From Luidia sarsii (Eukaryota; Echinodermata; Asteroidea; Paxillosida; Luidiidae): 64,000 nucleotides of DNA. Both the position numbers and the translations under genes were made by a program. The notes under the pieces were generated by a model, which saw nothing but the letters and a program-made list of their open reading frames with translations, was not told the DNA's origin and did no database searches. Shown here piece by piece: positions 59,001 to 64,000 of the stretch; within the stretch, counting starts at the first letter, position 1, and the number at the start of each line of letters is the position of its first letter. The DNA is taken from contig OX465104.1 in NCBI GenBank assembly GCA_949987565.1, forward strand, positions 12,334,300 to 12,398,299, in the 5' to 3' direction.

Positions 59001-62000
59001 TAACACTATCCTTAACCCTAAAGCCTTCCTAACTAACCTCTTGGCTGGGAGGTTGACCCCTGCTGCCAGGGTGGAGGTGCAGGTCAGCAGGCACAGAGTA
59101 CCCTCGGCATAGGCGTCTTCAATCAGCTTGCGTTCGTCGGCCGTCAGTCCGCCGTGGTGGTATGCCAGGCCGTAGGGCACTGTACGGCGCAGCATCGGGC
59201 ACAGGTGGTCCTGGCACTCCTGGCGCAGCGAGGCCAGCAGGGCCTGCTTGCCGCGGTGCCGGTGCTGCATCAGGGTCCTGGCCTCCTCCCTTGAGGGTTG
59301 CAGCGACGGGCGGCGGCGGAGGGAGAGACAGGAGAGGAGAGAAGAGAAGAGGAGTGGATTAGGTAAACTGATCCTCTGGGCCCAATTTCATAGAGCCGCT
59401 TAAGCAAGAAAACCTGCTTAGCACGGAAATTCATCCAGTGTTTAATTCACGATTGCTAGCCATAATTCACTTGATGCTTGCTGCCCTCAACTTGTATTCC
59501 AATGATGGGTGCTTAGCATAGAATACAAGTGGAACTTGAACGCCTGGCAACCTGATTTTATTCAGCAGGGCTTTTCATGCTTAAGCAAATTTTGGTGCTT
59601 AAGCAGCTCTTTGAAATTGGGCCCAGGATTACAAACTGCAACACAATGTGATGTCCATTACGTCTGACTTATTTAACTCTTCTTTGCTTAGTATGAAACA
59701 TCAGTGAAGTTCAGGAAGGAAAAGGGGATCCTGTGGCTTATAACTTTATGCGCTTGAGCACATGTTGACGCTTTATTCAGCTCAATGAAATTGGCCCCTG
59801 ATGAGAGAAAAGCGGGTTTGAAGCCAACCCAAGCCAAAAGGCTTATAGCAAAACAGAGAATTCAAGGGATACAGTTGCATGGATGCCTAGCTGCTCGTTG
59901 TCTTCTCAGCTGGCAATTTGCAAGAAAAAGCGCTGGGCAAACACTCATTGAATGGCATGGACACACTCATTCTGCCTTGAAGAAAGGTACTGCTAGGAAC
60001 AAAGAGTCAGGCAGAGTCAGATTTGTATTTCGGTCATTGAAATCAGGAAGCAGTTTGAAGTTTGTTTGGGTGACTTTAGGTCACAAAACTTAGTCCGAGT
60101 CACAGACTCAAGACCGAGTCACAGACTTGAGTCTGAATCACTAACTCGAGTCCACAACACTGGATGGCAGCATAGATCGCCTAGTCTCCTTACTTGGGCA
60201 TGTGCTTGCAGATGAACTCGGCCACATTCTGACAGCTCTTCTTGGTGGCACAAAAGACCAGGCAGGAGTGGACTGGAATGACCTCCAAGGCCAGCCCCAC
60301 CAGGTGGTCGGGGTCCTGCTGACGTAAGGTTCTCGAGTACTGACAGTGTATGAATTGAGAATGAAAAAAAAAGAGGGTTAATACTTATTGATATAATAAA
60401 ACAAAGGAAGGGGTGTGATCCGTGAAACTATACTTATGGTGGTATACAAAAATGTTGCAAACTGCTTACTGACTAAAATTACCAAAATGTAAATCTTAAA
60501 ATTTAGTGGGCCTGACGTTTCGATCCTAGCAGGACCTTTCTCAAAGGCAGAGTGACAAGGACAAAACAGATACATGTACACGGAGGAAGGGGGGGGGAGA
60601 GTGAATAGGACACGGATGAGAAACAAAGGACAAAGAGTGAAGCTGGTAGGGAGAGATCAAAGGGAAGGGCAAGCGGTGGGGTATAAACTATAATTAATAA
60701 ACTATAATTATGACAGTTTATAGTTGAATTGCCTCTGACTGGTGCCCCCACCCAGGCAAAATCTAGTTGACTATTAGGGAGGCCACCATCTAAGGGCTGG
60801 ATAGCTCAGATGGGAGAGCACTGTTATATTAATCCAGAGGTCTCTTGTTCAAGTCCCAGTCCAGTCAAAGTTTTCTTAGCCAATTTCTCAACTTATTAAT
60901 ATAGAATAACCCTAACACTTTGTAAATAAACCATGGCTGTAGTTTTGTGGGGTTGGGTTTCAGGTAGGGTTAGGGTTAATAATAATATCCAAAAAATGCT
61001 GGGAAAAAACTTACTGACTTAAATGCAAATCTAAAATGCAAATCTAACAAATTTAGATATCTTGCAACGGTTTTTGTACATGCATATTACTCACAGGGAA
61101 AGTGATAATTCTGGAGTGGGTGAATCTGTCATCCGGGCATAAAGCAGCCTGGTTGACCTCAAAGATGTTGTCCTCAATCTTTATATATTCCTTCAGCTCC
61201 ACCTGCACAGAGACACGCATTAAGAATACAGCGTATTAATATATGTGTTTCACATAACAGCAAGTAAAATGTCGAGGTCGTGTGGTGGATTCAGATCTGT
61301 ACAGTGGTGGATGCGGCATTTGATCAAAGATATAATCCGATTCTGCGCTGGTGAGCATGCAATTTAATATTAGTCAGCGGCTCCAAAACATTCACACATG
61401 ACTTTTTCTCATCTTCAAAGCAAAAACCTGCATCCCAAAAATGGAAAATGGAGGTAGAATGATTGAAATATGATGAATCTTTACATTTTAAGCTCAAGTC
61501 AAAATGTTAATTTTCTCTCTGAAATGGGGCAGATCAACCCATTTCATTTGCAACACAAGGTAACATTTGTTTTATTCATTTATCATAGAACAAAGTGTCG
61601 AGCCAAATCTTTTGGGATTGGTTTCTGATGTTGCCGAGGTCGCTCTTTGTCTTTCTCACCGGACGGAAGTCGCTGCAGTAGAGCTCGGCTCTCATGAAGC
61701 GGCACAGGTCCTGGACATTGCTGAGCGTGGCGCTCATGCCCACCAGATGGGCGGAGTTCAGGTGGAGGAGTTTGGCCACGCAGGCCTCCAGACAGGCCCC
61801 CCGACGACCTCCGTCACCAAGCATGTGAAGCTGGGGGGGGGGGACAACAATCATGAATACGACACTCATCTAGAATGTTGGGCTCAGATCGAATTTTGTG
61901 GCTCATAAAATGTAAGGGGAGGCCTGATGTTTTAAATCCAAGCAGGACCTCTTCTCTTGACTGACGACTCCTGATGATGACTACTCCTGTTAGGCCAGCA

Positions 62001-64000
62001 ATGGGTGGACTGGAGCATGCTGTGTCATTCAAAGCGATCAAGGTCAAGCTCAACTTGGAGTGTCTTGAAAATGTGGAGGGCCAGATGTTTGGATGCCAGC
62101 AGGACCTTTCATAGAGGCCAAACAGTTCTGCCTCCGAAAAAGGGACATGTACTAGGATCCAAATGCCAGGCCCTGTACATTATTTCAATTTGCATTTTGG
62201 TTAATTTAAGTCAGTAAGCTGTTGGCAACAGTTTTTAATGTTACTCAATTACCCAATTACCTAATTACCCAATTACCCATTTACTCAATTACTCAATAAC
62301 CCAATTACTCAATTACTCAATTCAACTTGGAGTGAACAAGCTGTTGAGCATACTGACCTCGTCGACCACGACTAGTCCCAGACTCTCCACCCTGCCCTCC
62401 AGTATCAGGCAGTTGACCAGACTATGGGCCCTCTCAATGGTGGCTATGTACAGTGTGGTCTTCTTGCGACGTTTGCGAGGAGGGATGGCACCCTTGCTGC
62501 CTGCGTACTCCTCCACCAGGAATCCCAGTTCCACAGCAAAGGTGGACAGTGTTGCAACCTACGTGATGGTTCAATTCGGGAAGGTCAGGAAGTAATGAAA
62601 TGTTATCTCAAATTGAACAATTGGCCAAGAAAACTTTGACTGGAACTTGAACCCGAGACCTCTGAATTAATGTACCAGTGCTCTCCCAACTGAGCTATCC
62701 AGCCCTTAGATGGTGGCCTTCCCTAATAGTCAACTAGTCTTTGCCAGTTTAGGGGCGCCAGTCAGAAGCAATTCAACCATTAACTTCCGTATATCTTCAA
62801 AGATCACACCCCCACTTTCATTCCGATGCAAAAAAGTAAATCTTGTAAACCTGGCTACAGCAGCTCGGGGATCACACAGAGTGGATGCAGTTTTTCAATT
62901 CAAGTCAAACAAACAAAGGAAATTTGGAGATATATATCTATTGATGCATGTAGCAAAGAAATTTTCACTGGATCAGGACTTGAACCTGGGACCTCTGGCT
63001 TAATGTACCAGCACTCTAACAACCATAGCTATCCAGCCCTTAGGTGGCAGCACTTCCCAAATAGTCAACTACCTTTACTAGAATGGGTGCGACAGTCAGA
63101 CGTATTGAATCATTGACTGCCGTTTATCGCCAGGGAACATGCTCACATTTTTATTCAGTTGCGAACAACAGTTGGTTGTAAACCCAGCTACAGCAGATCA
63201 GGGATCACAAAGTGGATAGAGATTTAAAAGTTAGTGAAAATAGCAAAGATTTAATTTTTTACTGGACCAGGAATTTGCCTACCTTCTCCTGCACAATGGA
63301 GACATAGGGGAGGATGAGCAAGGCATCCTTCCGGTTGCATAGCAACTGCCTCATGATGAGGATCTCAGCCACCAGCGTCTTGCCTCCACTGGTTGGCAGG
63401 GAATAGATGAGATTGCGTCCTTCCCTGATGGCTGGGAGTGTAAGACAAGCATGCTGCCAGTCTGTGAAAGGAGAGAGGGAGAGGGAGAGGGAGAGGGAGA
63501 GGGAGAGGGAGAGGGAGAGGGAGAGGGAGAGGGAGAGGGAGAGGGAGAGGGAGAGGGAGAGGGAGAGGGAGAGGGAGAGGGAGAGGGAGAGGGAGAGGGA
63601 GAGGGAGAGGGAAAGGGAGACATGATCAACCACAATTCAGACATTTTAAAGGGCCAGATGTTTCAATCAGAACCTTGAATTTTTGTATTACCATTTTACC
63701 ACATTTTATGGAAAATTAAAACCACATAGTCCTGCTTTACCATAGAGCTTGTCAATGCCTCTGTTGTCTCTCAGCAGCTCGGCCACTCGGCTGGGAAGGC
63801 CGTAGAATGGACCCACATCGTTGTCCGAAGCACCCTCTGCCTCCTCCAGTGCCTTGGTCAGTGCCTCTTGGACTCTGGCCTGGCGCAGCTCGGCCAGCCG
63901 CGCAGACGTCGGGGTCGCCTCCCTGGCATTGGCCTGCAGCCTCTGCCGGAGCCTCCCAGCGGCCGAACGGACGGCGGGGGTGACCGACTGAACGGTCGCT
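52961..64000 (-). CDS. HELQ: HELQ, Ski2-like DNA repair helicase, 3' sixteen exons (5' end outside)
   Basis: A nuclear 3'-5' superfamily 2 helicase that acts at stalled forks and in double-strand-break and crosslink repair in its known orthologues. Joining the exons gives 868 residues with no stop and consistent phases at all 15 junctions. Exons, 5' to 3': 63741-64000, 63283-63461, 62358-62558, 61660-61830, 61095-61202, 60194-60339, 59038-59289, 58323-58464, 57520-57624, 56658-56886, 55898-56058, 55692-55790, 54945-55124, 54438-54551, 53914-54048, 52961-53086. All introns are GT-AG. Motifs (numbered from the window edge): PTSGGKT 109-115, DELH 212-215, SAT 246-248, [14 protein letters not shown] 426-439, [10 protein letters not shown] 459-468, helix-hairpin-helix about 775-800. 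PTSGGKT, and a stop soon after the helix-hairpin-helix with no polymerase domain, separate it from POLQ. Vertebrate HELQ is about 1,100 residues, so roughly the N-terminal fifth is missing to the right. Confidence 0.97.
53150..53405. repeat. Degenerate minisatellite in the last HELQ intron
   Basis: Units of about 25 bases with GGTxCCATCTT and GAxAAA recur roughly ten times (for example GGTTCCATCTTCACAA and TTTCCATCTTTAGGATAA). Confidence 0.65.
53430..53775. repeat. G-rich GGGTTGGGATGGG minisatellite
   Basis: About 340 bases of GGGTT, GGGAT and GGGGCT pentamer/hexamer mixtures on the + strand. Dense GGG runs give G-quadruplex potential on the strand opposite the HELQ transcript. Confidence 0.9.
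53914..54048 (-). CDS. HELQ: HELQ window exon 15, helix-hairpin-helix
   Basis: Residues 783-827 ([20 protein letters not shown] then [18 protein letters not shown]). Donor GTGAGC, phase 0. Confidence 0.96.
54095..54220. repeat. Tandem duplication in HELQ intron
   Basis: CATGAGCAAAGATGCAGACA at 54099 and CATGAGCAACGATGCAGACA at 54181 begin two related units with an 82-base period, each followed by a TCCCxxCAAxGGGGAAAG block. Confidence 0.75.
54438..54551 (-). CDS. HELQ: HELQ window exon 14, start of helix-hairpin-helix
   Basis: Residues 745-782 ([33 protein letters not shown]). Donor GTCAGT, phase 0. Confidence 0.96.
54945..55124 (-). CDS. HELQ: HELQ window exon 13
   Basis: Residues 685-744. 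[38 protein letters not shown] and VQRFCQ. The acceptor CTCCAAG is inferred from phase; a site 21 bases further in would break the frame. Donor GTACTA, phase 0. Confidence 0.92.
55240..55360 (+). mobile_element. Family C tail joined to family A tRNA-like core
   Basis: ATGTTGCAAGCTGCTTACTG (family C outer tail) is followed by GGTGTGAGCGCTGGAATGC and GCCTCAGGTTCAAGTCCTGG (family A B-box region) and its tail CAATCAAAGATTTCTTTGCC. Confidence 0.6.
55420..55545 (+). repeat. Family C tail and family I copy
   Basis: ATGTTGCAAACTGCTTGCTG (55419) then CTCCTGAAGACAGGCAG, AGTACACACTGCC and AGAAACAGAGTTACCGGG. Confidence 0.6.
55692..55790 (-). CDS. HELQ: HELQ window exon 12
   Basis: Residues 652-684 ([23 protein letters not shown]), matching the helical ratchet of HELQ. 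Donor GTATGC, phase 0. Confidence 0.94.
55898..56058 (-). CDS. HELQ: HELQ window exon 11, ratchet start
   Basis: Residues 598-651. [17 protein letters not shown] and [20 protein letters not shown], highly conserved in the family. Donor GTATGA, phase 0. Confidence 0.96.
56165..56530. repeat. 22-bp minisatellite interrupted by a family D element
   Basis: Units of CAATGACCAGGACACTTTG repeat about seven times (56175-56317), are interrupted by the element at 56318-56465, and resume as GAGTCAATGACCAGGAC (56475-56530). Confidence 0.85.
56318..56465 (+). mobile_element. Foldback family D, cleanest copy, inserted in the minisatellite
   Basis: CGTCGATTTCACCAAACCC to GTGAAATCCACCCCTGG. It holds AACTTACGATCAATCGCAG and AACTTACAATGGGTTATCC. 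CCTGG on both flanks may be a short target duplication. Confidence 0.8.
56658..56886 (-). CDS. HELQ: HELQ window exon 10, winged-helix region
   Basis: Residues 522-597 plus one base. [10 protein letters not shown] and [15 protein letters not shown], with a Thr/Pro/Ser-rich insertion ([10 protein letters not shown]) relative to vertebrate HELQ, then [10 protein letters not shown]. Donor GTGCGT, phase 1. Confidence 0.95.
56932..57387. repeat. Polypyrimidine (CTCT) tract
   Basis: About 455 bases almost entirely C and T on the + strand, with (CT)n and CTCTTTCC units. In the HELQ transcript it reads as GA-rich. Confidence 0.9.
57520..57624 (-). CDS. HELQ: HELQ window exon 9, start of winged-helix region
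   Basis: Residues 487-521 ([21 protein letters not shown]). The exon lies between a UC-rich and a GA-rich intron tract that are complementary in the transcript. Donor GTAAAG, phase 0. Confidence 0.95.
57709..57912. repeat. Polypurine (GAGA) tract
   Basis: About 200 bases rich in GAGAGA and AAAG on the + strand, UC-rich in the HELQ transcript. Confidence 0.9.
58022..58263. repeat. Diverged tandem duplication in HELQ intron
   Basis: Two units of about 110-120 bases (58022-58138 and 58157-58263) share GTTTxGxTTGATxTxAATxAG, AAGGAGxxxAGxTTC and CTTCTGGxxAGTGG landmarks in the same order. Confidence 0.55.
58323..58464 (-). CDS. HELQ: HELQ window exon 8, motif VI
   Basis: Residues 439-486. [10 protein letters not shown] and [17 protein letters not shown], the arginine-finger motif VI. 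Donor GTAAGG, phase 0. Confidence 0.97.
58666..58723. mobile_element. Foldback family C, minimal hairpin
   Basis: GGCCTGAGGTTTTGATCCTA with AGCAGGACTTGCTCCTGCT at its centre, then AAGATTGAAATGTAAGG. The central part of the usual arms is lost. Confidence 0.6.
58855..59035. repeat. Interstitial telomere-like repeat beside a HELQ donor
   Basis: CCTAACCCTAACCC and many variants (CCTAAACC, TCCTAACA, CCTTAACCC) over 180 bases, ending at the donor of window exon 7 (GT at 59037-59036). It is far too degenerate for a real chromosome end. Confidence 0.8.
59038..59289 (-). CDS. HELQ: HELQ window exon 7, motif V
   Basis: Residues 355-438 plus two bases. [13 protein letters not shown] and [13 protein letters not shown] (motifs IVa and V). 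The acceptor CTCAAG was chosen because it restores phase 2. Donor GTTAGT sits at the edge of a telomere-like repeat. Confidence 0.95.
59376..59626. mobile_element. Family E MITE, complete
   Basis: Left end CTGGGCCCAATTTCATAGAG and right end CTTTGAAATTGGGCCCAG are inverted. The inner parts also pair (GCTTAAGCAAGAAAACCTGC with complement near the right end). No coding capacity. Confidence 0.85.
59972..60065 (-). mobile_element. Foldback family C, right arm
   Basis: CTGCCTTGAAGAAAGGTACTG and GGAACAAAGAGTCAGGC, then TCATTGAAATCAGGAAGCAG. Confidence 0.55.
60090..60160. repeat. Short GACTCGAGTC-type repeat
   Basis: GAGTCACAGACTCAAGACC and GAGTCACAGACTTGAGTC, then CACTAACTCGAGTCC: about four partial units of an imperfect palindrome. 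Confidence 0.6.
60194..60339 (-). CDS. HELQ: HELQ window exon 6, motif IV
   Basis: Residues 307-354 plus two bases. [12 protein letters not shown] and [20 protein letters not shown] (motif IV region). Donor GTAAGG, phase 2. Confidence 0.96.
60445..60552 (+). mobile_element. Foldback family C, complete left arm
   Basis: AATGTTGCAAACTGCTTACTG, then AATTTAGTGGGCCTGACGTT, then TCGATCCTAGCAGGACC and TTCTCAAAGGCAG. It gives the best view of the full 100-base arm. Confidence 0.75.
60725..60890 (+). mobile_element. Family A element with folded tRNA-like core
   Basis: 5' block CTCTGACTGGTGCCCCCACC and GTTGACTATTAGGGAGGCCA, then a 72-base tRNA-like module at 60795-60866. Its ends GGCTGGA and TCCAGTC form a full 7-bp acceptor-like stem, GCTC/GAGC a D stem, and TAGCTCAGATGG and TGTTCAAGTCC match RNA polymerase III A and B boxes. 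The anticodon arm is decayed and lacks the usual U33, so this is not a tRNA gene. Confidence 0.85.
61095..61202 (-). CDS. HELQ: HELQ window exon 5
   Basis: Residues 271-306. [16 protein letters not shown] matches the start of RecA domain 2 in HELQ. Donor GTGAGT, phase 0. Confidence 0.95.
61270..61370. mobile_element. SINE family B-related fragment
   Basis: GGTCGTGTGGTGGATTCAG and a following GTGGTGGATGCGGCATTTG match the flank of the family B copy at 18.56 kb. Confidence 0.45.
61660..61830 (-). CDS. HELQ: HELQ window exon 4, rest of DELH and SAT motif
   Basis: Residues 214-270. Opens with [12 protein letters not shown] and carries [13 protein letters not shown] (motif III), ending SDFRP. 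The acceptor tract is a run of 11 C on the - strand. Donor GTGAGA, phase 0. Confidence 0.97.
61918..62245. mobile_element. Two family C copies in one HELQ intron
   Basis: A degraded left arm at 61918-61990 (GGCCTGATGTTTTAAATCC) and a full element at 62078-62245 (GGGCCAGATGTTTGGATGC, then GGATCCAAATGCCAGGCCC, then AAGTCAGTAAGCTGTTGGC). Confidence 0.7.
62243..62327. repeat. CAATTACC/CAATTACT octamer repeat
   Basis: About nine tandem units of CAATTACY with small length changes, starting where the family C element ends. Confidence 0.85.
62358..62558 (-). CDS. HELQ: HELQ window exon 3, motif Ib and first half of DELH
   Basis: Residues 147-213. [22 protein letters not shown] and VVVDE. The exon ends exactly between E213 and L214 of the DELH box. 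Donor GTCAGT, phase 0. Confidence 0.97.
62630..62780 (-). mobile_element. Family A element with tRNA-like core
   Basis: On the - strand: GACTGGCGCCCCTAAACTGG, AAGACTAGTTGACTATTAGG, GGCTGGATAGCTCAGTTGGG (A box) and CTCGGGTTCAAGTTCCAG (B box). Confidence 0.85.
62950..63115 (-). mobile_element. Family A element with tRNA-like core
   Basis: On the - strand: TAGTTGACTATTTGGGAAG, GGGCTGGATAGCTATGGTTG, CCAGAGGTCCCAGGTTCAAG. The tail runs to 62950. Confidence 0.8.
63236..63282 (-). mobile_element. Family A tail fragment touching a HELQ donor
   Basis: TTCCTGGTCCAGTAAAAAAT on the - strand matches the family A tail. It begins within a dozen bases of the donor of window exon 2. Confidence 0.45.
63283..63461 (-). 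CDS. HELQ: HELQ window exon 2, Q-like motif and Walker A
   Basis: Residues 87-146. DWQHACL, then the ATP-binding PTSGGKT (109-115), then [12 protein letters not shown] (motif Ia). The acceptor lies only eight bases from a 150-base TCCCTC array. Donor GTAGGC, phase 0. Confidence 0.97.
63471..63620. repeat. (GGGAGA)n array, about 25 copies
   Basis: An almost perfect hexamer array on the + strand, TCCCTC in the HELQ transcript, lying directly before the acceptor of the Walker A exon. Long open frames through it are artefacts. Confidence 0.97.
63645..63690. mobile_element. Family C left-arm fragment
   Basis: AAGGGCCAGATGTTTCAATC then GAACCTT; the rest is absent. Confidence 0.45.
63741..64000 (-). 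CDS. HELQ: HELQ window exon 1 (partial at edge)
   Basis: Residues 1-86 plus one base. It holds the Arg/Ala/Glu-rich linker and the conserved [20 protein letters not shown] segment just before the helicase core. Donor GTAAAG, phase 1. The first base of the window edge is the last base of a codon. Confidence 0.93.

Noticed and set aside
58855..59035. A chromosome end
   Set aside because: The telomere-like units are very degenerate and lie inside a HELQ intron.
60795..60866. A functional tRNA gene (also considered at 39.4, 62.7 and 63.0 kb)
   Set aside because: Anticodon arms are decayed, U33 is missing and the module is part of a dispersed element with a fixed 5' block.
63259..63678. Arg/Glu, Gly/Glu, Pro/Ser or Leu/Ser repeat proteins
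   Set aside because: Products of the GGGAGA array. Only the HELQ exon frame at 63283-63461 is real.
52961..64000. POLQ (polymerase theta) rather than HELQ
   Set aside because: The PTSGGKT motif and the C-terminal helix-hairpin-helix followed by a stop match HELQ. There is no polymerase domain.

Overview
The window looks like genomic DNA of a metazoan, most likely a marine invertebrate deuterostome. This is inferred from spliced GT-AG introns, a deuterostome-like intronless Kir channel, many short foldback elements and tRNA-derived SINEs, and an extreme density of a CATGTA hexamer repeat. The species cannot be told from the sequence alone. Gene density is low: two protein-coding genes can be supported, one at each end.

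Left end (1-1,797, + strand): a complete single-exon gene for a 518-residue classical inward-rectifier potassium channel. It has the TIGYG filter, both turret cysteines, the rectification aspartate in M2 and a C-terminal class I PDZ ligand. A strong splice donor sits nine bases after its stop.

Middle (1.8-52.9 kb): no supported gene. The first half (about 2.7-31.3 kb) is crowded with CATGTA/ACATGTAC clusters, with an outlier at 34.6-34.8 kb; they are nearly absent further right. Dispersed families recur throughout. Family A has a tRNA-like core behind a conserved 5' block. Family B is a second tRNA-derived SINE. Family C is a foldback with a GAAACGTC-type core and 100-bp arms. Family D is a short palindromic element with CGTAACTTACG arms. 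Family E is a GGGCCCAATTTCAT element. Family I has an ACACACTG..GAAACG core. There is also a decayed LINE 3' end at 28.6 kb, a 420-bp foldback built from a 15-bp motif at 46.9 kb, and beside it a 340-bp foldback with near-identical arms and a probable 10-bp target duplication. Several repeat-poor, GC-rich blocks are candidate regulatory DNA.

Right end (52,961-64,000, - strand): the 3' part of HELQ, a Ski2-like DNA repair helicase. Sixteen exons join in frame into 868 residues carrying the helicase motifs, winged-helix, ratchet and helix-hairpin-helix regions and the stop codon. The 5' exons lie beyond the window. Nearly every HELQ intron holds its own local tandem repeat or transposon.

The two genes have no evident functional link: one is a membrane channel, the other a nuclear helicase. 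They are convergent (+ then -), so the 51 kb between them lies downstream of both.
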